Origin: Coccinella septempunctata
Lineage: Eukaryota; Arthropoda; Insecta; Coleoptera; Coccinellidae
Length of the DNA: 64,000 bases
Direction: 5' to 3'
Assembly: GCF_907165205.1 (NCBI RefSeq)
Contig: NC_058190.1
Span: 28,671,345-28,735,344 of the forward strand
The notes under the pieces are model-generated. The model was given only the letters and a program-made list of their open reading frames with translations, did not search any database and was not told the origin of the DNA. Below are positions 23,981-35,952 of this stretch, piece by piece; position 1 is the stretch's first letter; every line of letters starts with the position of its first letter. The position numbers and the translations under genes were made by a program.

Positions 23981-24330
23981 TACAGTGTGTCCCGAATTAG
24001 ATGTCAATGGGGTGATCACTAAAACTAATAAGAACTAAAGCAGAACAGATGTCATGTTTCCGGGTTCTCCGTTGCCTCCTATAATGCTTCGATTTTGAGT
24101 TATTAGCAAAAATTCAACCATCACTATCCTACAGTTTAAATCGAAAAATCATGGTAGGTGACACTGCCATCCAAGAAAGATTTTAATTCTTGCCTGAATT
24201 CGTATGTTTTAGCCAGTCATATCTCGCGAAATATCAGTTTAAAAGCTGCCGTAAGCTGCATATAACGATCATTTCATTTTTATGTCAATTAATTTCATAG
24301 ATAATAGATTCCAGTCAAAAGTCCTCTTAA
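23981..24330 (+). mobile_element. Single-ended TIR element fragment
   Basis: Begins TACAGTGTGTCCCGAATTAG followed by ATGTCAATGGGGTGATCAC, resembling the 'cagtgtgtcccg' ends of insect MITEs. No matching inverted end was found, so the right boundary is a guess. Confidence 0.3.
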
Positions 24331-24973
24331 AATGGAAACTTATTTCAAATTAAATTACAAATGTTGAAAATAGTTATAGTGGAGAGTAACTTATATGCAA
24401 TCGCCAACTTTTTTATAGAACTTTTGAGCTCTACAAAATTGCTCCTGATAATTTTCCCTTATCTCTTTTAGTTTAACTAGCATTGGGCATAAAAGCCTGA
24501 AATAAACGGCTTCATTCATGACTTGTTTATGAGAAATCGATATTTCTTGTCATTTCATATGTGTATCTAATGATTTCGAATTTCATAATATCTCCATTGT
24601 ATGCTATGTCCTATTCTGGTGTATAACCTATAATATTAGTGTAAAGTTTCATTGAGCTTCATCGAGTATTTTTGCGTGAAAGACTAACGAGCATCCACAT
24701 ATCTATACAAACTTTCGCGTTTAGAATATCTTATAATGATAACTATTAGATTTGTCATCTTTGAATAACATATTTCTTTAATCGCGTTACCATACTGTTT
24801 CATACATGTTTCGTTACATTTCTAGAAAATTTTTCACATTTCGATAAATAATATTTCATGAATATTCTGGTGTTCGCATTGCAGAAAGGTAATACATAAT
24901 GAAGTTATTTATTTTTTCATATTCACTTAATTTTTTTCGCTGTTTTAAAATTTCTATTCTTTTTTTATCTTAA
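24331..24973. other. Unassigned AT-rich DNA
   Basis: Nothing recognised. Confidence 0.4.
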
Positions 24974-25156
24974 GCCCGTTTGTAACAGCCGAGAATCCTC
25001 TGGAGAATTCTCTACCAAATTTTGGTAAGAAAACGGCAGAAATTATTTTGTATGCAACTGAACCGAAAGTTCTACCGAAAGTGCGTATGTATGAATTCAC
25101 GGCGCATGACATCTCGGGTAAATTTTCTAGAGAATTCTCGGCTGTTGCAAACGGGC
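24974..25156. mobile_element. Small MITE, 183 bp
   Basis: GCCCGTTTGTAACAGCCGAG at the left matches CTCGGCTGTTGCAAACGGGC at the right in inverted orientation. TTA occurs beside both ends, with one extra base, and the TIR begins GCCCG. Both would fit a PIF/Harbinger-type MITE (TWA target), but this is an inference. The interior is non-coding. Confidence 0.75.
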
Positions 25157-25549
25157 GTTATATACCGAGTAAAAATTTTCATCTGTCACGTAAATTGAAG
25201 ATGCAATTTTATGAATTTTGATGAAGGAGAATGAGTATAGTAACAATCCTGTAAATATTGGCGAAAAATTTGCCATATTCTAGAAGATATGGGATTTCAT
25301 AGTTCATGCATTTCTGAAGCGAGCGTTGAAAACTATGCTACATATACATACATTGCAGCGGTTTTCTCAAAACTTTGAATGCCCGATCAACGATTTGACA
25401 GTTACTAGATTTACACAATGAAATTCCTGGTTCTTGTTCATTCCTATTATGTATATTGAAGAAGTTGAATTATCCAGTGGAATTAAAATCGATATCTAAT
25501 CAACTAGTTTATTAATGATTGAGATATTTAAACGTGCGTCGAAGCAAAG

Positions 25550-27032
25550 GCGTTACCCTAGCAGGGCACCTCGAAGAAACTTTACAATTATAATGCCCTC
25601 GTTTTGCTCCGTTTTGCTCACCACTCAGATTATTTTGCTCACCTATGTACATTGAGCTATAGACAACTCAAAGAGGTGGTGTAATATTACACTAGAAGGG
25701 CACCTCAACAGATCTTTCCAATATTGGTTTCATTCGAAAGCTCCCGTTCTGCTCCGTTTTCCTCATCAGTCCGTTCGTTTTGCTCATTGCCCTCCTGGTG
25801 TAATGACACACTGGTAGGTCTGAGGTAGCACCCAATAAAATGTCCAATGCCAATGCCTGTTGAGTACACTCCTTGATATACACCTCTATATAGAGGATTT
25901 GTTATGGTCTTGATGTTAAGGATTTGGGTAAATCACAGAGCTTTGTTGGTTGGAAGGGAAGCACTTAGAAGGTAAGTTGTTTTTTTTAACGTTATTGTCC
26001 TTGAAATATTTTTATTCCACCCAGAACTGGACTGAACAGTTGAAATATATGTGTATCTTCATTGTTTTCGATATCCATCACAATCGAAAACGAAAATATG
26101 TAAAGGGTAAAGACTAATGAGCAAAACGTTGGTTTTGGAGTGACAATAATATCGATAAAATCCGTTTAATTTTAATAGTATATCAATCGGTAACGGTAAT
26201 TCGTATGTAATCTGAACGCCGCCTAGCGGATAATAAATTCACCTCGGATTCGAGTAATATCGAAGAGGAAAAACCACCTAACAGTACATATAAAACCTGA
26301 TGGTATGAAAGCTGCCAGCCGTGCCCCTTCATATCCCAACGATGAGCAAAATGGAGCAAAACGAGGCTTTCGATTGTAACCAATATCAGAAAGATCACTT
26401 TTCATCATCTTTATATCGGTAACGGTGAGTGGTAGAGTAAAACTAATTGCAGATTTTAAAAGAAAAAAATGAGAGCAAAACGCAGATATCCCACATGCTA
26501 GGGTAAAAAAAAACTCGTTAAGTATAAATGAGCAAAACGAGAGCTTTCGAATGAAACCCATATCGGAAAGATCCATTGAGGTGCCCTGCTACTCCTGCTA
26601 GTGTAAAATTACACCAGCAGGACACATTTGATTATCTATATCTCGGTAACGGTAAATGGTAGAGGTAAACTGATTGCAGATTTGAAAAGAGCAAAATGAG
26701 AGCAAAACGCCGATATCTACGATACGGTAGGGTGAAAAAAAAAACAAAATTGTTTTCTCTTTTCTTCGAAAACTCGTAAAGTATAAATCAGCAAAATGAA
26801 TGGACTGATGTGCAAAACGGAGCGAAACGAGGGCTTTCGAATGAAACCAATGTTAGAAAGATCCGTTGAGGTGCCCTGCTAGTGTAATATTACACCAGCA
26901 GGGCACTTTGAATTGCCTTTAACTGAATGTACACAGGTGAGCAAAATAAACTGAGTAGTGGGCAAAACGAGAGCAAAAAGAGGGCATTGAAATTGTAAAA
27001 ATTCTTTGAGGTGCCCTGCTAGTGTAATGCCT
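25550..27032. repeat. Nested palindromic array, GAGCAAAACG-rich
   Basis: The outer inverted repeat pairs AGCAGGGCACCTC (25560) with GAGGTGCCCTGCT (27009). A second pair lies inside at 25681-25790 and 26776-26900. A third, partial set lies near 26520-26640. Each boundary carries GTGTAATATTACAC-type palindromes. The word GAGCAAAACG or its complement CGTTTTGCTC, with close variants, occurs about 15 times, oriented towards the centre of each nested unit. The arrangement suggests repeated insertion of one TIR family into itself. No transposase frame was seen. Confidence 0.75.
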
Positions 27033-28369
27033 CTCAGATAAAGAGATCTATGAAAATCTCAACAGTCTCAATTCGCATAAACACGATATACTATTATAAA
27101 GGGTTGATAGGTAGGTACCTACTCTTGCTTTGAGATATTTTAACGCGCGTTGAAGCATCTTCTGCTGCGATGTTGATAATTTTCAAGCGAGTATAGCCCC
27201 GCAATTCATTGATGGAAAACTCAGTGTGTAGCTTTTATGTTTTTCGAACAGGTGCTCCCTAAAGAAAATTTAAAAAAAAATGAAAAGACTTGTTCGAAGA
27301 ATAACTTTTGGGAGTAATAGTCAATAGGTTGAACAGTTTCAAAGGGGGCCACAATCCAATTTTTGCGATTACTTAAATTTGTTTAAAGGAAACATTTTAT
27401 TCATCAGAATCATCTCAGATCTCTTTCGTACGATATTGGTTTCTGTTAATTCCTCAGAAGGGCGAATAAGCGAAGCATTTCCCGCTTTACAGCTTTAAAG
27501 GTACTTTTCCATCAATACCATTGTATAAAAGAATTCGGTAGCTGGAAATCGCTCAGAATGCGAAGATTAGTCCTCAGTCTTCTTTCGAACTTCCTCGAAC
27601 CGGTTTTCACTCCAACAGAATAGAGAGACTTCGGGCAATTGGAACTTTCAAATATGTTCTTCAACACCGCTCATTTATGTACCGACAGAAAGCTCATAAG
27701 CGTGAAAGCTTTTATATTCGGATGAAAGGGCTGCACCGAGTTTCCGAGACTCGGAACAAGAAGCGCGTCCGGATTACAGAAGTATCTGTTTCAATTTGGC
27801 CTCCGTTGAGACTTTTTCGGTTTACGCCGCTGAAAATATTACTGAAAATAAAAAATCGCGTTTATTCGACGATGCTTTCAAGCTCCAAGGCTCTCGAGCT
27901 TTTCATTCGTTTACGGTTCCGTTCTGACGCCACTTATGAGATGATGAGTTGAATGAGTGAATCGGCATGCATTCATTTATTCACCTCATTCCCTCTATTT
28001 TCCCATCTTAAAGAAGCACTCTGTCAAAGGCAAAACAATTTTCGAAATGTTACAGTTCACTCCAGTTCTACTGCCCTACATTCAAAGCTGAATTCCATAA
28101 TAGATGTTGTTTTTTACTCAGTTATTAGGATTTACCCAATTGTTACAACAAACTAACGATAAGTTTGGAGGCGGTAGGAAACGTTCATCTGTTTAGGTCT
28201 CATCAGGACCACCTATGCACCATAACATGTCAAATACTAATGTAATCATTGAATATAGTCCAGTGATTAATTAATAAAAGCATCGACTCTCATTCATTAG
28301 GAATCGCATTATGCCTGGAGGTTTTTTTTCCAAAAAGTAGAGAACAAACTCCCAATCATACAAGAATAT
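27033..28369. other. Mostly unassigned DNA
   Basis: At 27129 the text TGAGATATTTTAACGCGCGT with TTGAAGCA resembles TGAGATATTTAAACGTGCGT with CGAAGCA at about 25520. The DNA flanking the palindromic array is therefore partly duplicated. The 91-codon frame at 27677-27952 has no recognisable motif. Confidence 0.4.
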
Positions 28370-29034
28370 ACAGGGTGAGTCTTCGTACAAATATTTGAAC
28401 AGTAGGTTCCTGAGGTCAAAAGGAACCTTATCTTTACCATTTTTTCCGAATCGTCTCGGTTTAAAAGATAGGTACAGGCTATAAAAATCATTAAAAAAAT
28501 TTTATTTTCAGTTCTAACAAAATTTACTTTTATATCACAAACGGTTTCATCAAATGAAATGAATTTCAGAATATAGTTTTTCATTTATTTGATGAATCTT
28601 TCTGGAATACAAGATATCACCTTCGTCTTCCAGTTTTCTCATTATGACGATTACGCCATAAAAATACCAAAACTTCAAAGAATCCAACTTTAATGAATAT
28701 TTGAATGTTTTGTAAAATAAAAGTATTCTTCATATTTTCTAGTATAATGCGCCGTTTTCAATTAATTTAATGGTCAAAAATAAAAAATATCTGTGAAATT
28801 CCAAAAATTGGGTACTTTGACCGAAACTTTTAAAAAGATCCACAAATTTGTAGAGTCACAGATTAAGCTAGTTATTCTGAAGGTAATTTTTTTTTCTACT
28901 GTTGGCACAGCTCATTATGTAAACTAAAAGTGGCCTTATTTTTTTTATCAGGGACGAATCTGAAAAAATGGCATAGAAAAAAGTGTGTTTTTAATTCTGG
29001 AATCTACTTGTACGAGACAAAGACTCACCCTGTA
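28370..29034. mobile_element. Recurrent MITE-like TIR element, copy 3
   Basis: Left ACAGGGTGAGTCTTCGTACA, then AATATTTGAACAGTAGG. Right GTACGAGACAAAGACTCACC, then CTGTATA. The interior matches copies 1, 2 and 5, partly in inverted orientation. Non-coding. Confidence 0.8.
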
Positions 29035-29769
29035 TACTTATGTATCTCATAGTTGAGAAACGTTTTATGGAATTCATTACGTATTCAGATTCAATCCGCT
29101 GAAGCAACAAATTAATTTATGAATAAATATCCAAAATTGGTATACAATCGAGCCTATTGTGTTTGCGTAATGCTATGAATCTTGCTGTTATAGTCATATT
29201 GCTATCTACCTAATTTATAACAATATGACTATGGTATTACGATTACGTATTCCGTTCCTAACTTGTTGTTAAGCTCAGCAAGTTGCTAAGTTAGCAATAT
29301 TACTAACAGGGTTATAGCTGAATTGACAGATCATATTGCCACAGAATCGTCGATCAGAATATTACGGATCTTGCTATGATAGTAATATCTCTATCTAAGC
29401 AATATTGTTATGAGCAAACAGAATCGCACTGAATATGAGATATGGCTATGAACTAAGCTATAGCATACACTAACTTCAGTTTCTAAAGGAAGTGTTTTTA
29501 CGAGGCTAATAACATAAATAATAAAGTCGAGCTAAACTTTTCTCAAATATGGTCTACTTGATGACACCATCTTAACTCATCATCTACGTACACACTCAGA
29601 AGCTTGACGACTTCCTTTGAAGTCAAGGACTTGCCACCATGAAGTGAGTGAAATGAATGCATTGCGGAATTCCTAATTGCAAAGCGAAGACATCCAGTTT
29701 TGTCATGATTATAATCAGTGCATTGTTCCTGTGCCAGCTCTTAAGCTGCCTCAATGAAAATTCACATAT
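29035..29769. other. Unassigned, with short diverged repeats
   Basis: Between about 29150 and 29440 variants of TTGCTRTRATAGTMATAT and its complement recur several times. They suggest an eroded repeat, but no boundary can be set. Confidence 0.35.
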
Positions 29770-30300
29770 ATACTTCTGAGTTAATATAAAGTCTCTGCGG
29801 ATATAGCAATTAATAAATCATCTACAATTGTCATCAAATGAGCTAGAACTAATACGAAATATTTGGGTACAGCTTTTATGAAAAGTATGAAAAGGAAGGG
29901 TACCAATATTGAGTCCTGTGGCACGCCTTTCTCATTTATGTTAGTGAACAACAATCTCCTATTTTCACTACTAAGCACGGGTATTACTGAAGCTGTATAA
30001 TCAGCTCAGTAAAGCTCCTCGCAACTAGAGACTGTATAGTTCATTTGAGATTAACTTGAATGTTATGCAGTGGAAAGTACGAAAGAGGTCAAAAATAGAC
30101 CTGGCACAAGAAGAACCCTATCTAAGACACATAGATGTGTTCAAAAAAGTAAATAAAAGCTATCTGAGTTCGTCCCTGTGATCTTAATCCATGCTGACAA
30201 CTACTTATCAGGATAAACTCATTTGCGACATGCGATTTAGAACTATTCTCTCAATAACCTTCGAGTAAACGCTGAGTGATGTAGATAATGTCGATAAAAA
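29770..30300 (-). pseudogene. Non-LTR retrotransposon RT fragment
   Basis: On the minus strand, YSKVIERIVLNRMSQMS (near 30260) fits RT motif 2a/3 text. Then VLLVPGLFLTSFVLSTA matches the 'AGLFLDLSKAFD' motif in a damaged form. GVPQDSILVPFLFILFIKAV corresponds to GVPQGSILGPLLF..YIND, and TIVDDLLIAISAE sits where YADDT is expected. The catalytic tyrosine-alanine pair is replaced (IVDD), and several stops and frame changes lie between the blocks. It is a decayed Jockey/CR1-type RT. Confidence 0.7.
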
Positions 30301-31500
30301 TTCTCATCCTTCCTCTTACACACTGAAATCACCGTTGATCCAATATTTTAGTAAAGCTGCCAGAGAAATTAGAGAGAAAAATTACCCTTCAATGAATGAA
30401 TGAAGATATTGAATTGAACATCTGCATAGGGTATCCAAAATTGCTTGATTTCTGTTACTTCTAGACTAGACAGTAAAAACGTTGAAAGGAGTCCTGGGCT
30501 CGATTTTCGTAAAATTTCAATTCATGGAAACCGTTTCACGATATCTGCATTTGTCTTGGAGATATAATTTTTATATTTTGTCGATTTTACGAATGTGTCA
30601 TCACTTATTTATTTTCGAATATATCTTAAAAAAGATAAAAACATTCTACAGGCGTTTCTTCACTGGGAATACGGCACTATTCAGTGACTTAATTATTTCT
30701 ATTACTTTGTATTCACCAAATGGATAGGAAAAAACTTAATATCATGTAAGGATTTTTACTGTTGGCCAATATATCTCAAATTAACGGGCTTCTACTCGGG
30801 CCTCTCGCTCTTAGATCAAACTGGTTTTTCCATATGATTGATTTTCATCGTCCTCCTTTAGTGGACGATGTTGATTATAGTTCTCTTCACTGGCACTGCA
30901 AAAACAAAATATATTTCCAATCGAAAATATACTATCCGATTGAAGTAACAACTGTATACTTTCATTTCCATGCTAACTACTACGAATATATCAAAATGAC
31001 TTTCCAAACCAGCTGACGGAAATATCAGCTTGACTGACATTTTCAATCAAATTTTCCCCAAGTGAAAATTGCTTGGTGCTTTCGTTCCCGACAAACGGGT
31101 TGTTTTTTCAGCTTTCCCGGTTTCCCAGTGTTTTCCCTGCAAATTTATAATGCAGTATCTGACGCCTGAATGTTTTTTCGAAGCCATTATTCTTGTTGAT
31201 TCTTTCGAATGGATTGTCGGAATTGCATTTAGGGACAGGGAGGAACTTTACGAATTATCTCTGAAGTTTTCTACCACATTCGGAATGAATTGTTCTGTTA
31301 CATCGAACTGATGAAATTTCGATCCTCATCTCTATATTTGTTATTTCCAAGTTTACTCTATTCCGCTAATACTAAAGTCTTGATGTTACTGAGAATAACT
31401 ATTTTGTTTAAAATTTGTGTAATGAAGGTGGGTATTGTCTAAATGTTACTGAGGTTAATCTGTGCAAAATCTGTAAAGATGCAAATAGGCCGTCAATGAC
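30301..31500. other. Unassigned DNA
   Basis: Frames of 80-84 codons (30482-30727, 30762-31016, 31069-31311) are present without recognisable motifs. No repeat was noticed. Confidence 0.4.
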
Positions 31501-31970
31501 AAACCTATCAAACAAACTATGCTATGGGCATACCTAGCAGTAGAAATATCCAGCTGCAAAAACTTGTACCAAGAAGTAAAGACTCAGGGGAATAAAGCAT
31601 CACGAATGTGCTTGAGATTTAATAATTTAATAAACATTTGAAAGCAGAAAGCAAAGTTTGTAAATACAGAACCGCGGTAGGGCCAATAATAACATATGCA
31701 GGAGACACTCATGCTAAAACCTCCAAACCAAAGAATCTGATGCAAGAACTTATGCATAAAGTGCAATATATTTTTCGGTTCGTGCGGTCAAGACTCTGGA
31801 GAGATCACGTGGAAATAATGGCAATGATCGATGGGCAAAGAACGAAGAGCGAAATTCAAAGCGCCCTTCCGGTGCTATGGTATGAAAGTTGAACGTCCAC
31901 ATAATAGAAGGCTGGATGAACGGAAAATAACAAGACATGGTTTTAAAGATAAGTTGGAAGAAGATGAAAA
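31501..31970 (+). pseudogene. Endonuclease-reverse transcriptase C-terminal relic
   Basis: The plus strand encodes AYLAVEISSCKNLYQEVKTQ followed by NKASRM. In another frame comes CKYRTAVGPIITYAGDT followed by HAKTSK. Then RLWRDHVEIMA appears. In order, these fit the region after the YADD box of the endonuclease-RT proteins of insect non-LTR elements (YLGVEI..., IYKTVVRPIMTYxxET, WxDHVxRM). At least two frameshifts and several stops break it. Clade assignment is uncertain. Confidence 0.65.
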
Positions 31971-32339
31971 AAAATTGTGTTATGAAGGTGAGTATTGTTT
32001 GAATATTTTGATGGAATATGGACTCAGAAGCGGATTAATGCATACAGTACTGATGGCATACATGTAGCATAACGGGGATAATGCTGACTAACAAAGAGAA
32101 GAGTAAACAACTGGATAGTTGCGTAGTTCATGGTGGCTTCAGCAGCGATCTCGAGAACTAAGACCTCATGGCAAATCGAGACAAAGGCACCACACAGTAG
32201 AAAGACTGTGGGTTTCAAACCACCCATTATGCAATGGGTGTATATTGATATTCTATGGAGAAAAATTGTAACCGAAAAATTATGACTGAATGCCAGAGGA
32301 AAGCCCCTACGGCTGCAATAGAGTGTCTGCTCGATTTAC
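31971..32339. other. Unassigned DNA next to RT relic
   Basis: It may include more of the same retrotransposon 3' region, but nothing specific can be supported. Confidence 0.3.
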
Positions 32340-32900
32340 CTCCTGTAAGTAGTCCGCAGTCAGTTCAAAATAGCCGACCAAGAAAATTGATGGATAGAGT
32401 ATGCACACTAGCCATCCCTTTATATGCCTAGATGGATGAACATAATATCCTAACATGATTTTTTTTCAAACTGGAGCTTCAGGGATAAAAATAAACTATT
32501 CAGTCTACTATGGAGCGCATATTCCCCATTTTTCAAGTTCAAAATGGCCGGCTAAGAAAATTTATGGATGGAGGAATGTATCAGATGTACTCAGAAAATT
32601 ATTCTGACAGCCCTAGAAACCCACCTGCAACGATCAAAATGAACCGGTATTTTGTGTACGATGTTCCTTTTTTTTTTGATAATTCAAAATGGTCATCCAA
32701 GAAAACTAATGGAGAGAGTGCATGGGGCAATAAATTTTCTTGGCTGTTCATTTCAAACTTTCCAAAAAACAAGAAGAACATCGATCAAAGACAGAATAAC
32801 AATTCCTTTTGATCCTTCCAGTTAGAGCACTAGAGCTGTCAGAAAAAAATTCTCAGTGAATCTGATGCATTCCATCATCATTTTCTTGGCGGCCCATTTT
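32340..32900 (+). repeat. Degenerate ~170-bp repeats
   Basis: Three diverged copies of a block similar to AAGTTCAAAATGGCCGGC followed by TAAGAAAATTTATGGATGGA start near 32357, 32535 and 32682. A fourth, partly inverted trace (GGCGGCCCATTTTAC) lies near 32890. Open frames here are by-products of the repeats. Confidence 0.5.
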
Positions 32901-32954
32901 ACAATTTCGAAAAAAAAGAGGACATGACAATTAATGTCAAACAAAAGATACAAT

Positions 32955-33040
32955 TCAGAAGATTTTCGATAATTGATTTTCGTCTGATATAGACTCCGAA
33001 ACGTTACAATATAAAATTATAATTTCAAAGTTCTCTATTT
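32955..33040 (+). ncRNA. Broken copy of hammerhead-like motif
   Basis: Shares ATTCAGAAGATTTTC, then TTTTCGTCTGAT, TAGACTCCGAAACGTTACA and ATTATAATTTCAA with 57040-57135. It lacks the GAAGGAGTCT part that would form the 5' strand of stem II. It is therefore a deleted relative of the motif at 57 kb. Confidence 0.5.
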
Positions 33041-33189
33041 TAAGTTCATTGTTAGGCAACAATTTGTTCCTGACAAATCAGTGCAAGAATTTACACAGCA
33101 GCCAATCGTTTATTTCACTTTTTGGATTTTGAATTTAGATTGGGAGTAAAAACCCTAAAAAGTTTCAGGAAATACAGAATATCAATTGA

Positions 33190-33680
33190 CACATCCGTGG
33201 ATATTTTAAACAGAGTAGAATCCGGCCAAAGTACCCAATTTTTCAAATTTCATAGATAATTTTAATCAAATTACTCGAATACGGCTTATAATACTAGAAA
33301 TTATGAAGAAAACTTTTATTTCACGAAGAATTCAAATATACATTGGATAGCAACCAACTCGGTTTCAAGAGTTGGATTCTTTGAATATTTGGTATTTTTA
33401 TGGTACGTAATGGTCATGAGACATAATGAGAAAACTGGAAGACGTGGGTGATATCTTATGTTCGAAAAAGATTCATCAAATGAATTAATTTTATTCGATG
33501 AAATGTTTGTGGAATGAAACTAAAAATAAATTTTTTTATGGTTTTCTAACAGCCTGTATCTTTTAAACCGAGCCGATTCAGAAAAAATGGTGAAAAAAAG
33601 TGATTCTTTTGACCTCAAGAATCTACTGTTTTTATCTTCTATTTATATTTGAACGGTTCAAAGACTCATTCTGTATAGTT
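33190..33680. mobile_element. Recurrent MITE-like TIR element, copy 4 (5' truncated)
   Basis: Right end GACCTCAAGAATCTACTG and GGTTCAAAGACTCATTCTGT. The interior matches copy 1 (TTTGGTATTTTTATGG, AATGAGAAAACTGGAAGACG). The matching left end is missing or eroded. Confidence 0.65.
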
Positions 33681-34405
33681 ATTGATAAATCACTTGCTCG
33701 GATATACATCTCAATAGAAATATCTCTCATATAGCATCGTTTCTAAACGTCAGATTAGAGGGAAGTTAGAGAAATGATTCCTACTACTACTGTCACTGAG
33801 TATATTTGCAGTAACAAGAAAAATAGTGAAACTCTTTTCATCTGCCACTTTTTGTTAGAATGAAAGGAAACAAAGTTTCGACGCCATGAAAACATATTAG
33901 TTTGGCAACCGAAGCTATCCCAAGCTTAAATCCTATCTGTTCCTCGAACACCGTTCGGATTAGTGTGTGAAGTTCAGAGTAGAATGTTTTCATTCTCTCT
34001 CTATGCAATTCGAAACCGCTTCGTTACGTAATGTAATGGAGTTTTTTTCAGTATGAAGTTCATCGAATTACTTATTTTCGTGTAACATAAAACGGTATTC
34101 GAATTTTTCTGAAGTTCCTCGGCAGCATTCTTGATGAAATGACTTTCATTACAAGATTCAAACAAAATCATCACATTGGAATGGTTAAGAAAAGTGGAAT
34201 TCAAGACAATCTTTAATTTGATTTGAAGTAATGACATGTACTCTGAAATGGCATGGAATTAGGTTACAAGTAGGTACATGACAAAGGAAAGGTATAAAAG
34301 ACCACCGTTCACTTATATCATTGAATATTAAATTTTTCTTAATTTAAATACTCAATGCTTATATTGAAGACTAGGGCACCCGACCGAGAAGTCCTGTCAT
34401 ATAAG
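33681..34405. other. Unassigned DNA
   Basis: No recognisable gene. The 78-codon frame at 34001-34237 (minus) shows no motif. Confidence 0.4.
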
Positions 34406-34655
34406 GAGGTCGTTCAATAAGTTCTGGAAATGAAATAATAAAACGAATGATTTTTACCAAATTTTTTCTTATTTACCAACATAATCTGCTTCTAGCTCTA
34501 TACACTTTTCCAAGCGTTTCGAGCGAGCCATTTTTTCCAGATTTTCAAGGGCAGCACATGTTGGGGCCTCGCATTTGTTGAAGGCCTTTTGTATCATGAA
34601 CAGAGATCTTTCCGCCCTATTCACAATGGAGACAATGTTGTCTGGATGAGAAACT
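34406..34655 (-). pseudogene. mariner-like transposase 3' end with TIR
   Basis: The minus strand encodes WLARSKRLEKCIELEADYVG followed by K and a stop, the typical mariner C-terminus (RWxKCIELxGDYVEK). It is followed by GGTCGTTCAATAAGTTCTGG-type text in plus orientation at 34406-34430, which resembles a mariner TIR (AGGTCGTTCAATAAGTT). Upstream codons are frameshifted and no DDD catalytic region was found. Truncated relic. Confidence 0.65.
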
Positions 34656-35164
34656 ATGAACAGTTTCTTATTTCACGATATACGAAGAAGTAAGTCTGGA
34701 TTACAAACACGCAATTACAAAATTTCATTACAATCGGGCCAGCTGGTCAGGCGAAATTCAGAAAAAATTCTTGAATTCAACTGGAACTTCATCATCAAGT
34801 TATTCAATATTTAAATATGCTTATCCATCTTCACATTTTTCATAAATTATATTATGACTTGAGAATGTATAAAGAATCAAAACGAATTTTCTCACCCTTG
34901 AAAGTAAACAGAAAGTTGTCCTGAATCACGCATGTTGTTTCAAAGTATGCCATTTTATGTCATTTGAAAGCCATTGATTTACTGTTTAAAATGGTTCAGA
35001 TAGTGTATGGAAACGTTTCCAGTACCTTCCTAAAACCAATGTGCGTAAAAGATGTGTTGGAGGAATTAAAAGCACCAAATTTACTTTGTGCAAAATAATT
35101 CAGTTGCTTCATGTTTGTATTTAAGATCTGCAAACTAATCGAACAACGTCCATTGGTTTATGAT
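34656..35164. other. Unassigned DNA
   Basis: Nothing recognised. Confidence 0.4.
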
Positions 35165-35795
35165 TAAAAATTTTCGAACCAAATTTTTCATTTGGATGTG
35201 CCAATTTCACACTTTCCAAAATTTTCAAAGATTGATGTCTATGGTTCTGTGGGTGGACAAATGAAAAAATTTGGTGAACAAACGTGGACTTAGATTGGAC
35301 AAAGGATCTATACCATTAAAAATACGTTTCTGCAATTTGGGGGTGCTGGTCAGAAAATGCACCGAAACAACTTCTTTTTCCATATCTCTCAAACGGTGCC
35401 TGGACAAATGAAAATAAAAGGTGGACAAACATGGACCTACGATGGACAAACGATCCTGAAAGTTTGGTTCAAAAATTTTTATTTGTGGGTGCCAACTTCA
35501 CAATTCCCAAAATTTTCAAAGATTGATTTCTATAGTTCTGTGGGTGGACAAATGAAAAAATTTGGTGGACAAACGTGGGCTTACGTTGGACAAACGATCT
35601 GTACCATCCAAAATAAGTTTTTGCGATTTGGGGGTGCTGCTCAGAAAGTGAACCGAGATAAGTTCTTTTCCGATATCTCTAAAACGGTGCCTGGGCAAAT
35701 GAAAAAAATTGGTGGACAAACATGGACCTACGATGGACAAACGACCCTGAAATTTCTGTTTCAAAATTCACATTTGGGGGTGCCAGCTAAAAGAA
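35165..35795 (+). repeat. Tandem repeat, ~290-bp period, GGACAAAC-rich
   Basis: Two full units, with starts about 290 bp apart (AAGATTGATGTCTATGG at 35229 and AAGATTGATTTCTATAG at 35519), and a partial one before them. Each unit holds two internal versions of GGTGGACAAACRTGG followed by a TACGATGGACAAACGA-type block. Because the units are poor in stops, a 157-codon frame (35357-35830 +) and two mirror frames on the minus strand are open. The plus frame shows GQMKKIGGQTWTYDGQT-type repeats. I treat the frames as a consequence of the repeat, not as established genes. Confidence 0.7.
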
Positions 35796-35952
35796 GAGCC
35801 ATTATTTTTTTTTCGTCAAATTTTTTCTGAAATATTTTGTTGTATGTGCTCAACTTCTACCGATAGAAACAAAACAAAAAATAAACCAATTTGATGCAGT
35901 CTGTCTAAGAAGAATATGTGTAGCTCTATATGTGATTCTTTTTACTTATAGG

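Noticed and set aside
25640..26900. CRISPR-like array of repeated GAGCAAAACG words
   Set aside because: The words are 10 bp, in both orientations and nested in inverted repeats, in eukaryotic DNA. There are no spacers of constant length and no cas genes.
35225..35764. Two similar minus-strand frames of 74 and 82 codons
   Set aside because: Antisense readings of the 290-bp tandem repeat.
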